Assembly: GCA_963675235.2 (NCBI GenBank)
Contig: CAXXFU010000002.1
Coordinates: forward strand, 1,116,001-1,180,000
Length of the DNA: 64,000 bases
From: JAHJQZ01 sp963675235
GTDB taxonomy: Bacteria > Pseudomonadota > Alphaproteobacteria > Rhizobiales > Devosiaceae
Reading direction: 5' to 3'
Notes under the pieces: model-generated
What the model was told of the DNA's origin: nothing
What the model saw: only the letters and a program-made list of their open reading frames with translations
Database searches by the model: none
Position numbers and translations under genes: made by a program
Shown here: positions 7,921-16,472 of the stretch, in pieces
Layout of the letters: the number at the start of each line of letters is the position of its first letter
How positions within the stretch are numbered: the stretch's first letter is position 1

Positions 7921-8759
7921 TGGCTTTCCACTCGGCCCTGGCTGACGTCGATGACCATGCCGTCGAAGGCCGGCGTGACACTGGCGGGCGTCTCCTTCTC
8001 GAGTTTTTCATAGTCGAGATCGATGTGGAGATTGGTCAGAACCGCTTGTTTCGGCGTCATCCGATCGATCCAGCGCAAGGCGTCTTCGAGGCTGAAATGG
8101 CTCGGATGCGGCTTGTAGCGCAGCGCGTCGACGATCCAGACGTCCAGCCCGGTCAGCGCCGGCAGTGACTCGTCCGGTACGCCGGACAGGTCGCAGGAAT
8201 AGGCAAGATTGCCGATGCGGAAGCCGAACGACATGATGTCGCCGTGCAACTGGTCGAACGGGGTGAAGGTGAGGCTGCCCCCCTGCCCGTCGATCACCAC
8301 ATCGTGGCCGGCTTCGATGACATGGCCGTCAAGGATCGGCGGATAGCCGCTCCCCGGCGGGGTCCTGAAGCAATAGGCAAAGGCCTCGTGCAGGCGCGCT
8401 CCGGTTTCAGCACCGTAATAGACCGGCACCCTGCGGTGGCTGGAAATGGCCAGGACGCGCAAGTCATCGATGCCGTGGATGTGGTCGGCATGAGCGTGGG
8501 TGTAAAGCACCGCGTCGAGTGCATCGACACCAACGCCAAGCAGTTGTTCGCGCAGGTCGGCGCCGGTATCGATCAAGACCCGCGTCACGCCCGGCGCGCC
8601 GTCACTCATGCCTTCGACCAACAGCGAACAGCGGCGGCGGCGGTTCTTCGGATTGTCGGGGTCGCAGTCTCCCCAGTCATTGCCAATGCGCGGCACGCCG
8701 CCCGAGGATCCGCACCCGAGAATGGTTGCCCTGACCCGTTCAGCCGGCTTTCCGTTCAT
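7917..8759 (-). CDS. MBL-fold metal-dependent hydrolase, PhnP-like
   Basis: 280 residues. The metallo-beta-lactamase motif HAHADH is near residue 88, with further ligands in QLHGD, SCDLSG and the C-terminal NLHIDLDYE. GCGSSGGVPRIGN at the N-terminus is typical of the PhnP/phosphodiesterase-like branch. In rhizobia this gene commonly follows tatD; the TGA of tatD and the ATG here overlap by 4 bases. A hydrolytic role on a phosphodiester is likely but the substrate is not known. Confidence 0.87.
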   Translation of the reverse strand: MNGKPAERVRATILGCGSSGGVPRIGNDWGDCDPDNPKNRRRRCSLLVEGMSDGAPGVTRVLIDTGADLREQLLGVGVDALDAVLYTHAHADHIHGIDDLRVLAISSHRRVPVYYGAETGARLHEAFAYCFRTPPGSGYPPILDGHVIEAGHDVVIDGQGGSLTFTPFDQLHGDIMSFGFRIGNLAYSCDLSGVPDESLPALTGLDVWIVDALRYKPHPSHFSLEDALRWIDRMTPKQAVLTNLHIDLDYEKLEKETPASVTPAFDGMVIDVSQGRVESQ

Positions 8760-9538
8760 GCAGTCAACCCGGTTTTATTGAACAATTTTATGAAGTTGTC
8801 TGTCGTCGTTGAAGCTATCTCTTCAAAACTGACACCACGCAGTTCAGCCAGCTTGCGGGCGGTGTGGACGACGTGCCCCGGTTCGTTGGTCTTGCCGCGG
8901 AAGGGGATGGGCGCGAGATAAGGCGAATCCGTCTCGACCAGAATGCGATCGGCCGGAGCCTCGGCGGCAACCTTCTGAATATCCACGGCATTCTTGAAGG
9001 TCAGGATGCCGGAGAATGACAGATACCCCCCAAGCGCCAGCCCGCGTTTCGCCAGTTCCGGCCCGGATGAGAAGCAATGCAACAGGAAAGGGAAGGCCCC
9101 CTTCCCCGTCTCGTCCTCGAGAATTGCGGCGACATCGTCATCAGCCTCGCGGGCGTGGATGACCAGCGGCAACCCGGTGATGCGCGACGCCGCGATGTGG
9201 CGGCGAAAGCCTTCGGCCTGGTTCTCACGCAAGGAGAAATCGTAGTGATAGTCGAGCCCGACCTCGCCGATGGCGACGCATTTCGGGTGCTCGGAAAGCG
9301 CGACGATCTCCTCGGTTGTGACCTCCGGTTCCTCGTCGGCATGGTGCGGATGGGTGCCAACCGAGCACCAGATATTGTCATGCGCCTCGGCAATGGCCCT
9401 GACCTGATCGAAGCGCCTGATGCGGGTCGAAATGGTGACGCAGCCGTCGACGCCGTTCTCGGCCATGCGCTCAAGGATGCCGTCGCGGTCGGCGGCGAGC
9501 TTGTCGAACTCGAGATGGCAATGGCTGTCGATCAGCAT
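8756..9538 (-). CDS. tatD: TatD-family metal-dependent DNase
   Basis: 260 residues, a TIM-barrel amidohydrolase-fold nuclease. The metal ligands are visible: HCH in IDSHCHLEF, E in AIGEVGLDYHY, H in LVIHAREADDD, H in LLHCFSSG and D in VETDSPYLAP. TatD proteins are 3'-5' DNA/RNA exonucleases linked to DNA repair. The ATG lies directly at the metG stop, with shared base 9538, and the stop overlaps the MBL gene. Confidence 0.95.
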   Translation of the reverse strand: MLIDSHCHLEFDKLAADRDGILERMAENGVDGCVTISTRIRRFDQVRAIAEAHDNIWCSVGTHPHHADEEPEVTTEEIVALSEHPKCVAIGEVGLDYHYDFSLRENQAEGFRRHIAASRITGLPLVIHAREADDDVAAILEDETGKGAFPFLLHCFSSGPELAKRGLALGGYLSFSGILTFKNAVDIQKVAAEAPADRILVETDSPYLAPIPFRGKTNEPGHVVHTARKLAELRGVSFEEIASTTTDNFIKLFNKTGLTA

Positions 9539-11094
9539 CAGGCGTTTTCGGCATTCTCGGGCGCCACGTAGCGCGGGAATACGCCTTCCGGCTTGGGCAG
9601 GTCCGCGCCCGAAACCAGCCTACCCACTGCGCCGAGCGCGGCGAAATCGCGCTTGTCTTCCGGCACGGCCAAAAGGTCGAGCAGCTTGTTGGCCGATGCC
9701 GGCATGGCCGGCTGGGCAAGGATTGCCACCTGGCGGATGACTTCGGCAGTGACATAGAGCACGGTCTGCATGCGGTCGAAATCTGTCTTCCGAAGGGCCC
9801 AGGGCTCCTGGGAGGCGAAATAGCGATTGGCGTCGGCCACCACCTGCCAGACGGCTTCGAGCATGCGGTGCATGGCGAAATTCTTCATCGCCTCGCGCGC
9901 CTTGTCGAGCAGGGCGTCGGCAGCGGCGAGGATTTCCTGATCGGCCTCGGCGAGTTCGCCGCAGGCCGGCACCTTGGCCTCGCAATGCTTGGCGACCATC
10001 GACAGCGACCGCTGCGCCAGATTGCCGAGATCGTTGGCGAGATCGGCATTGATGCGGTTGGCGATCAGTTCCGGGCTGTAGTTTCCGTCCTGTCCGAAGG
10101 GCACTTCGCGCAGGCAGAAATAGCGGACCTGGTCGACACCGAAATGCTCGACGAGATCGAACGGGTCAACGACATTGCCGACCGATTTCGACATCTTCTC
10201 GCCGCGGCTGAGCATGAAGCCATGCCCGAACACACGCTTGGGCAATTCGATCCCGGCCGACATCAGGAAGGCTGGCCAGTAGACAGCGTGGAAACGGGTG
10301 ATGTCCTTGCCGATGATATGGACGTCGGCCGGCCAGTAGTGCCAGAGCGGGTTGTTTTCGTCGGGGAAACCGGCGCCGGTAATATAGTTGGTCAGCGCGT
10401 CGACCCAGACATACATGACATGACCGGCATCGCCAGGCACCGGCACACCCCAGTCAAAGGTCGTGCGCGACATGGAGAGGTCACGCAACCCGCTCTTGAC
10501 GAAGCTGACGACCTCGTTGCGGCGCTCGTCCGGCCCGATGAACTCGGGATTGGCTTTGTAATGGTCGAGCAGCTTTTTCTCGTAGGCCGACAGCTTGAAG
10601 AAATAGCTCTCTTCCTCGATCCACTCGACCGGCGAGCCCTGCGGGCCATAGCGGACGCCATCCTCGCGCAGTTCGGTCTCGTCCTCGCCGTAATAGGCCT
10701 CGTCGCGCACCGAATACCAGCCGGAATAGGTGTGCTTGTAGATGTCGCCATTGGCTTCCATCCGCTTCCAGATCTCGGTCACCGAGGCGAAATGGCGTGC
10801 TTCGGTGGTGCGGATGAAATCGTCGTTGGAGCAGTTGAGTGCCGCGACCATGTCTTTGAACCGCGCGGCATTGCGGTCGGCGAGGTCACGGACCTCCATG
10901 CCTTCCTTGCGCGCTGTCTGTACCATCTTCTGGCCGTGCTCGTCGGTGCCGGTCAGGAAATAGACGTCACAGCCGTCAAGGCGCTTGAAGCGCGCGATGG
11001 CGTCGGTCGTCAGCGCCTCATAGGCGTGGCCGATGTGGGGGGTGCCATTCGGATAGGAAATGGCGGTGGTGATGTAGAACTTTTCTTTCGACAT
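9538..11094 (-). CDS. metG: Methionyl-tRNA synthetase
   Basis: 518 residues, charging tRNA-Met. The class I signatures are present: HIGH as PHIGHAYEA near residue 18 and KMSKS as EKMSKSVGN near residue 300. No C-terminal Trbp111-like dimerisation domain follows, which is normal for the short rhizobial enzyme. ATG 11094 (MSKEKFYITTAISYPNG) is the family start and lies 10 bases after the holB stop. It belongs to the tmk-holB-metG-tatD operon. Confidence 0.97.
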   Translation of the reverse strand: MSKEKFYITTAISYPNGTPHIGHAYEALTTDAIARFKRLDGCDVYFLTGTDEHGQKMVQTARKEGMEVRDLADRNAARFKDMVAALNCSNDDFIRTTEARHFASVTEIWKRMEANGDIYKHTYSGWYSVRDEAYYGEDETELREDGVRYGPQGSPVEWIEEESYFFKLSAYEKKLLDHYKANPEFIGPDERRNEVVSFVKSGLRDLSMSRTTFDWGVPVPGDAGHVMYVWVDALTNYITGAGFPDENNPLWHYWPADVHIIGKDITRFHAVYWPAFLMSAGIELPKRVFGHGFMLSRGEKMSKSVGNVVDPFDLVEHFGVDQVRYFCLREVPFGQDGNYSPELIANRINADLANDLGNLAQRSLSMVAKHCEAKVPACGELAEADQEILAAADALLDKAREAMKNFAMHRMLEAVWQVVADANRYFASQEPWALRKTDFDRMQTVLYVTAEVIRQVAILAQPAMPASANKLLDLLAVPEDKRDFAALGAVGRLVSGADLPKPEGVFPRYVAPENAENA

Positions 11095-11104
11095 CGGGGC
11101 CGGT

Positions 11105-12133
11105 TCAGCTGGGCACGGCGGCAAGGGCATTGGCCCTCAGCGCGTCGAGAACAATGACAAAGGTTTCGGTCGTGTCGAGATTGTAGGTCTCGGCATTGGC
11201 GAACAACGGGACGGCCTTGTCCCATAGCTGGGTGACGGAGGCAAGATGATTGCCCGTTGCGCCGTTTCGTGCCGCGTTCTGCGCCTGATCGGCGATCTGT
11301 TCAAGCACCATGTCGCGGGCGATTTGCCGCTCCGCTTCCGGCGCACCGGCGATGAGATCGGCCAGAGCCAGTGTCGCGCCCTGCCCGGCCCGCTCCGGTG
11401 CTGCGAGGAACCCCCTCAGCGCCACGACGGCGTCGGCCTGGCCGAGGTTGATGTATTCGAAGGCCCGACGCGGACGGCCGCCTGCGATCGCGACCAGTTC
11501 GGGAATCTGTTCGGCGCCGACGCCGGCGTCACCCAGAAGCGCGACGAGCGCTTGATCACCGAGCGGACGCAGCGCCAGCGACTGGCAACGCGACCGTATG
11601 GTGGGCAACAGCCCGCCCGGCTGATGCGAAACGAGCACGAACACGGTCTCGGGCGGCGGTTCCTCGAGAATTTTCAAAAGAGCATTGGCGGCATTCTGAT
11701 TGCAGTCGTCGATGGCATCGACGATGGCGACGCGGTAGCCAGGCCGGCCACGGGTCCGGCGAAGCCGCTCGATCAGGCTTCGCACCTCTTCGACGCGGAT
11801 GAAGGCGGAATAGCCCTTGCCGGTGTCTCTGAGACCGCGGCGCAGCACGAACAGATTGGGATGGGAGCCGGCAATGACCTGCTCGTCGACGCGGTGGCGG
11901 TCCTCGTCGCCGGTGGTGGCGATAAGATCGCGGGCGAATTCGAAGGCAAGGCTCGCCTTGCCGATGCCGCGCGGCCCATGCAGGAGCACGCCGCCCGGCA
12001 CACGCCGACTTGAGATCGCCTCGTTCAGCCTTGCCCGGGCCCTGTCGTGACCGAATACACGCTGGCAACGCTCGGGAAGCGGCACACCGTCGAGCTGATC
12101 GGGTTCGCGCACGGCCCCATCGGGCGGGGTCAC
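11105..12133 (-). CDS. holB: DNA polymerase III subunit delta'
   Basis: 342 residues, part of the clamp loader. The AAA+ Walker A is GPRGIGKAS near residue 54. The later region ANALLKILEEPPPETVFVL is the sensor-1 area typical of HolB and DnaX; delta' is not required to hydrolyse ATP. The zinc-binding cysteines of some homologues are not obvious. The start overlaps the tmk stop by 4 bases (ATGA 12130-12133), the standard rhizobial tmk-holB coupling. Confidence 0.93.
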   Translation of the reverse strand: MTPPDGAVREPDQLDGVPLPERCQRVFGHDRARARLNEAISSRRVPGGVLLHGPRGIGKASLAFEFARDLIATTGDEDRHRVDEQVIAGSHPNLFVLRRGLRDTGKGYSAFIRVEEVRSLIERLRRTRGRPGYRVAIVDAIDDCNQNAANALLKILEEPPPETVFVLVSHQPGGLLPTIRSRCQSLALRPLGDQALVALLGDAGVGAEQIPELVAIAGGRPRRAFEYINLGQADAVVALRGFLAAPERAGQGATLALADLIAGAPEAERQIARDMVLEQIADQAQNAARNGATGNHLASVTQLWDKAVPLFANAETYNLDTTETFVIVLDALRANALAAVPS

Positions 12134-12846
12134 TCCCTGCCCCCGTTGGCAAACAGCGGCACCGGCGCCTGGGCGCGGGCGATCTCGGGGAAGCGTTCGC
12201 AGACGATCCGCCAGATCTCCTGCTCGACATCGTGTTCGCTATGCTCGGCGGAAACGACCACGCAGCGGCCGGGATTGCGCACGGCTATCGTCAGAAAGCC
12301 ATCGCGCAGCCGCCGGTGCCAGTCGAGGCTTTCCTTCTCGAAGCGGTCGGGGGGCGTCGTGACGCCGTCCTCGATGGCGCGCTCGGCGACGCGCTGAAAG
12401 GCATATTCGGGATCCATGTCCATCAGAATGGTCAGGTCAGGCTGATGGCCTTCGAGAGCCAGTTCTTCGAGCGCGTCGATGGTCTTTTCGTCAACACCCC
12501 CGGTCATGCCCTGATAGGCACGGGTCGAATCGGCGAAGCGGTCTGAAAGCACCCATTTGCCCGCTGCAAGGTTCGGCGCAATCAGTTGGGTGACGTGGTC
12601 GTGGCGGGCGGCGGCGAACAGCACCGCCTCGGCGCCCGGCCCCCATTCCTCCGAACGACCCTGCAGGATGAAGGAGCGGATGGCTTCGGCCTTCGGCGTT
12701 CCGCCAGGCTCGCGCGTCCTGACTGCGGAAACGCCGACGCGCGCGAGATGATCGAGCAGATGACGGATTTGGGTCGACTTGCCGACCCCTTCGCCACCCT
12801 CGAACGTCACGAAACGTGCTTTTGCCGGCGTACCGGGATCTTCCAT
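12130..12846 (-). CDS. tmk: Thymidylate kinase
   Basis: 238 residues, phosphorylating dTMP to dTDP. The P-loop FEGGEGVGKSTQ lies near residue 15, the DR(Y/F) motif is DRFADSTRAYQG, and the TREPGGT stretch is characteristic of Tmk. The N-terminus is about ten residues longer than average. It sits 12 bases downstream of dacF and overlaps holB. Confidence 0.95.
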   Translation of the reverse strand: MEDPGTPAKARFVTFEGGEGVGKSTQIRHLLDHLARVGVSAVRTREPGGTPKAEAIRSFILQGRSEEWGPGAEAVLFAAARHDHVTQLIAPNLAAGKWVLSDRFADSTRAYQGMTGGVDEKTIDALEELALEGHQPDLTILMDMDPEYAFQRVAERAIEDGVTTPPDRFEKESLDWHRRLRDGFLTIAVRNPGRCVVVSAEHSEHDVEQEIWRIVCERFPEIARAQAPVPLFANGGRE

Positions 12847-12858
12847 GTCGCCTCGCGC

Positions 12859-14025
12859 CTAGTAGATCCAGCCGAGCGCCAGTTCCTTGAGCGCGTCGGT
12901 CGCTTTGCGGACCAGATCGCCCTCGCCAACCGAATCGGCGGCGTAAAGCGGAGCTGACTGGATCAGTTGCCCATCGCACATGATCTGGAGATCGGCAAGC
13001 TTGTCGCCTTTTTCCACCGGCGGCCGGATGGGAGAATTGTAGGTGATCTGCCCGGAAAGACAGCGTTTGGACCCCTTGGGGATGTAAAGCGCCACGCCAT
13101 CCTTGCCGGTAACGCCGACACTGGCCGCCTCGCCGCCATAGACCGGCACGTCGGCAACGGTCTCGCCGGACCTGAAGGCATCGATGCGCTCGAAGCTGCG
13201 CGAACCCCAGGTGACGAGCTTGCGCGCCTCCTCCGAACGCTCACGGATCGACTCGAGGCCATGCAGCACGGCGATCAGCCGCCGGCCGCCCTCTGTGGTC
13301 GAGGCCACCTCGCCATAGCCGGCGGACGAGGTGTGACCGGTCTTCAGCCCGTCGACTCCAATGCCCATTTCGAGCAGCGTGTTGCGGTTGGACTGGTTGA
13401 TGCCGTTCCACTCGAAGTTGGGCTCGGCGAAGATCGGATAGTATTCGGGATAGGTCTCGATGATGTGGCGGGCGAGATTGGCGAGATCGCGCGGGGTCAC
13501 ATACATGTCCGGATCGGGCAACCCGGTGGAATTGGTGAAATGCGAACCGGTGAGCCCCAGCTCGTAGGCGCGCTCGTTCATGATGCGGGCGAACGTCGCC
13601 TCGGTGCCGCCGATGCCTTCGGCCAAAGCAATCGAGGCATCATTGCCCGACTGGATGATCACCGATTTCAGCAGGTCTTCGACGCGGACCTTGGAATTGA
13701 GTTCGGCGAACATGGTCGAGCCGCCGGAAGCCGCGCCGCCGTCGCGCCAGGCATGTTCGGAGATGAAGAACTCGTCATCCATCGACAGCGAACCCTTCTG
13801 CAGCATGGAGAAGACGATCTCGACCGTCATCAGCTTGGCCATGGAGGCCGGCTCCATGGGCTCGTCAGCCTGCTTCTGGAAAAGGATCGTGCCGGATTCG
13901 TAGTCCATCAGCACGGCAAAGGGTGCTTTGGTGTCGAACTGCAATTGTGCCAGGGCCGGTGCCGTCATCACCATGAGCAGCACAAGCGCAATTCCCAGGC
14001 GCAAAAGTCTCACGATGGACGTCAT
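12859..14025 (-). CDS. dacF: D-alanyl-D-alanine carboxypeptidase (penicillin-binding protein 5/6 family)
   Basis: 388 residues, trimming the terminal D-Ala of peptidoglycan stem peptides in the periplasm. A signal peptide is clear (LGIALVLLMVMTAPALA, cut after residue ~26). Active-site motifs are SMAK (nucleophile Ser), SGN and KTGHTSSAG, followed by the PBP5 C-terminal beta domain. The C-terminal amphipathic anchor is not strong. The position between rlpA and tmk is conserved in rhizobia. The dacF/dacC/dacA naming varies. Confidence 0.93.
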   Translation of the reverse strand: MTSIVRLLRLGIALVLLMVMTAPALAQLQFDTKAPFAVLMDYESGTILFQKQADEPMEPASMAKLMTVEIVFSMLQKGSLSMDDEFFISEHAWRDGGAASGGSTMFAELNSKVRVEDLLKSVIIQSGNDASIALAEGIGGTEATFARIMNERAYELGLTGSHFTNSTGLPDPDMYVTPRDLANLARHIIETYPEYYPIFAEPNFEWNGINQSNRNTLLEMGIGVDGLKTGHTSSAGYGEVASTTEGGRRLIAVLHGLESIRERSEEARKLVTWGSRSFERIDAFRSGETVADVPVYGGEAASVGVTGKDGVALYIPKGSKRCLSGQITYNSPIRPPVEKGDKLADLQIMCDGQLIQSAPLYAADSVGEGDLVRKATDALKELALGWIY

Positions 14026-14050
14026 AGTCGCCTCGCCGTTTCGAATTAGC

Positions 14051-14070
14051 CAAGGTCCGGCAAGACCTTG
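14051..14070 (-). terminator. Hairpin after rlpA
   Basis: CAAGGTC (14051-14057) pairs perfectly with GACCTTG (14064-14070) around a 6-base loop, starting immediately after the rlpA stop codon on the minus strand. A T-tract is absent, so it may be a weak terminator or an RNA-end stabiliser between rlpA and dacF. Confidence 0.45.
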
Positions 14071-15159
14071 TTAATCGTCAAAAGCGACATCCTCAAGGCC
14101 AAGACCGTCGGCTATACCCAGAACATCGGCACGGGTCGCGCCCGGCTTGAGCATCGAAAGTCCCAGTCCGGTGACCTTTTCGCCGCCGATTTCGAGCGTT
14201 TTCGCCTCGACGGCGGCGATGACGGCGAAGGCACGGGCGACGGTCTCGGCCCTCAACGGATCGCCGAAACTGCCAAGATCGACGTCGATCCTGCGGGCAT
14301 CGACATCGTTTTGCTGCTGCCAGGCCACGAGGTCCGCATTGACGGCCATCGTCTCGGTGGCGGCAAAGGCGGCATTGACGGGGTTTTCAGTTACGTCGGC
14401 GCCGGCATAGGCGAACAGGTCGAGCGGATTGGTGAACAGCGTCGTCAGCGTCTTCATCACCGGCTCGGAGCGGCGCGGCGTGGCAATCGTCGGATTGAGC
14501 TCCTCGGAGCGATAGGCAACGGTCGGCACCGGGCTCGGGCTTGGAATGGCGGCGCCCGGGCCATCGAGACTGGCGAGCAGCACGCGGGTGTCATCGCCTT
14601 CGAGCGGCGCCGGCCCGACATATTTCACCCGGACGTCGACAACGCCCTTGTTGCCGAACCCGAGCATGTCGGCGCTACGGCGCGACAAATCGATGATGCG
14701 ATTGGCAACGAAAGGACCGCGATCGTTGACACGTACGACAAGCGACCGGTTGTTCTGGAGATTGGTCACCCGCACATAGGACGGCAACGGCAGCGTAGGA
14801 TGCGCGGCGGTGATGGCGTTCTGGTCGAAGATTTCGCCATTTGCCGTCAGCCGGCCATGAAAGGCCGAACCGTACCAGGAGGCCTTGCCGGTCTTGTCGT
14901 AGCCGGGATCGACGCGCGGCGTGTACCAGCGTCCAGCGACCTGATAGGGCTTTCCGACCATCTCCCTGCCCCCACCCTTGGGGACATAGGCCGAATTGGT
15001 CACGCGCGGCGAGGCATTGCCCCAGATCGAGGTCGGAAACATCGAACTGGAGCCGGAGCAGCCGGCGAGAAGCACCGCGCATGCAAAAGCGCCGGTGATG
15101 AACCGCAAGGGGCGCAGTACCGTCAGGCGAAATCGGTGATGGGCAGTCAGATCACTCAT
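14071..15159 (-). CDS. rlpA: RlpA-family septal ring lipoprotein / lytic transglycosylase
   Basis: 362 residues. The signal with lipobox VLLAGC places it as an outer-membrane lipoprotein. The double-psi beta-barrel domain runs from KASWYGSAFHGRLTANGE to DLSRRSADMLGF, including AAHPTLPLPSYVRVTN and VRVNDRGPF, the RlpA active-site region that cleaves denuded glycan. The C-terminal region (from about 240) is long and does not show an evident SPOR repeat. Start ATG 15159 is chosen over TTG 15171. Confidence 0.88.
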   Translation of the reverse strand: MSDLTAHHRFRLTVLRPLRFITGAFACAVLLAGCSGSSSMFPTSIWGNASPRVTNSAYVPKGGGREMVGKPYQVAGRWYTPRVDPGYDKTGKASWYGSAFHGRLTANGEIFDQNAITAAHPTLPLPSYVRVTNLQNNRSLVVRVNDRGPFVANRIIDLSRRSADMLGFGNKGVVDVRVKYVGPAPLEGDDTRVLLASLDGPGAAIPSPSPVPTVAYRSEELNPTIATPRRSEPVMKTLTTLFTNPLDLFAYAGADVTENPVNAAFAATETMAVNADLVAWQQQNDVDARRIDVDLGSFGDPLRAETVARAFAVIAAVEAKTLEIGGEKVTGLGLSMLKPGATRADVLGIADGLGLEDVAFDD

Positions 15160-15325
15160 GAGCACGAACAAGTTTAGTCAAACTGCATCTGTGCCGTGAG
15201 CGAAGCCGGTCACTATGGTTTTCAGGGCGTTAACGCCGGCGCGAACCTCCGGCAAATCCCGGATTTCGGCGCTTTGTCTCCTGATACGCTCAGGATTTTG
15301 AGTTGATGCGCCGCCGCGGAGGGTG

Positions 15326-15339
15326 CAAATGGCCATTTG
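15326..15339. promoter_or_regulatory. 14-bp perfect palindrome upstream of the methionine synthase genes
   Basis: CAAATGGCCATTTG is self-complementary and lies about 115 bases before the start of the first MetH gene, between divergent rlpA and metH. It could bind a dimeric regulator; function unknown. Confidence 0.35.
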
Positions 15340-15361
15340 AGGCCCTGTGTCATCTTGTCCA

Positions 15362-15413
15362 CCGACCGGAAATGATATAAAGAATTCTTTATGTCTTTAT
15401 ATCAACGGTCGGA
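15362..15413 (+). promoter_or_regulatory. Nested inverted repeats: likely operator of the methionine synthase operon
   Basis: A perfect 16-bp palindrome, ATAAAGAATTCTTTAT, occupies 15377-15392. The half-site GATATAAAG (15374-15382) is met by CTTTATGTC (15387-15395) and again by CTTTATATC (15395-15403), so one left half faces two overlapping right halves. An outer CCGACCG/CGGTCGG pair (15362-15368 and 15406-15412) encloses them. TATAAA at 15376-15381 could be the -10 box. ArsR-family SAH/SAM-responsive repressors control metH in other Proteobacteria; that such a protein binds here is inferred. Confidence 0.6.
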
Positions 15414-15440
15414 TGATCGCCGACTGCAAAGGACGACCCA

Positions 15441-16472
15441 ATGCGCACCCCCCGCATCCAAGAACTCGAAAGACTGATCTCCGAACGCATCGTCATCCTC
15501 GATGGCGCCATGGGCACGACGCTGCAAAAGCATCGCTTTTCGGAAGCCGACTATCGTGGCACCCGCTTTGCCGACTGGCCGCGCCAGCTGCAGGGCAACA
15601 ATGATCTCTTGAGCCTGACCCAGCCCGACGCTGTGCGTGACGCCCATCTCGGGTTCTACCGGGCCGGCTCGGACCTTTGCGAGACCAACACCTTCTCGGG
15701 GACGTCCGTGGCCCAGGCCGACTACGGCATGGAAGAGTATGTGTTCGAGATCAACAAGCGCAGCGCCGAGATCGCCAACGAGGCGGCAAAGATCGCCGAA
15801 AGCGAAGACGGCAAGACACGTTTTGTCGCCGGATCGCTCGGACCGACCAACCGCACCGCCTCGATCTCGCCCGACGTCAACGATCCGGGCTTCCGCGCCA
15901 TCACCTTCGAGGAACTGCACCAGGCCTATGCCGAGCAGACCCGTGGCCTGGTCGAGGGCGGCGTCGACCTGATCATGATCGAAACAATCTTCGACACGCT
16001 CAACGCCAAGGCGGCACTGTTCGCTGTCGACGATGTCGCCGGCGAAACCGGGCTCGACCTCCGGGTCATCGTCACCGGAACGATCTCGGATCGTTCGGGC
16101 CGGCTGTTGAGCGGCCAGACGCCGGAGGCATTCTGGATTTCCATGAAACACGCCAGGCCCCTCGCCTTCGGGCTCAACTGCGGCCTCGGCGCCAAGGAAC
16201 TGCGCAATTATGTTGCCGACCTGGCGCGCGTCGCCGACGTGCCGATCTGTGTCTATCCCAATGCCGGCCTGCCCAATGAGATGGGCGAATACGACCAGGC
16301 ACCGGAGGAAACCGGCGAATTGCTCGGTGGCTATGCGCGGGAAGGATATATCAACCTGGTTGGTGGATGCTGTGGCACCACACCGGATCACATCAGGGCG
16401 ATCGCAGCGGGTGTCGAGGGGATAGAACCCCATCACGTTCACACCCATGAACACACCGATCAGGTCGCCTGA
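15441..16472 (+). CDS. metH1: Methionine synthase, homocysteine-binding module as a separate protein
   Basis: 343 residues, equivalent to the first domain of cobalamin-dependent MetH. It binds and activates homocysteine through zinc. The ligands are the Cys in GLNCGLG and the pair in GGCCGTTPDHI near residue 310; DGAMGTTLQ near residue 20 is the family start. It ends at TGA 16470-16472, exactly in the linker that joins the homocysteine and folate domains in one-piece MetH. The C-terminus is His-rich (HHVHTHEHTDQ). It overlaps or abuts the next gene and lies downstream of the nested palindromes. Confidence 0.92.
   Translation: MRTPRIQELERLISERIVILDGAMGTTLQKHRFSEADYRGTRFADWPRQLQGNNDLLSLTQPDAVRDAHLGFYRAGSDLCETNTFSGTSVAQADYGMEEYVFEINKRSAEIANEAAKIAESEDGKTRFVAGSLGPTNRTASISPDVNDPGFRAITFEELHQAYAEQTRGLVEGGVDLIMIETIFDTLNAKAALFAVDDVAGETGLDLRVIVTGTISDRSGRLLSGQTPEAFWISMKHARPLAFGLNCGLGAKELRNYVADLARVADVPICVYPNAGLPNEMGEYDQAPEETGELLGGYAREGYINLVGGCCGTTPDHIRAIAAGVEGIEPHHVHTHEHTDQVA

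Noticed and set aside
9868..11157. Long open frame opposite metG (429 residues); similar long antisense frames lie opposite tex, recG, glmS, mfd and the GGDEF-EAL gene
   Set aside because: They mirror genes with strong family motifs and show only low-complexity Arg/Gly/Asp-rich translations, as expected from codon bias in GC-rich DNA.
15172..15440. Possible SAM or SAH riboswitch before metH
   Set aside because: I could not fit any conserved core of these aptamers; the palindromes look like a protein operator instead.
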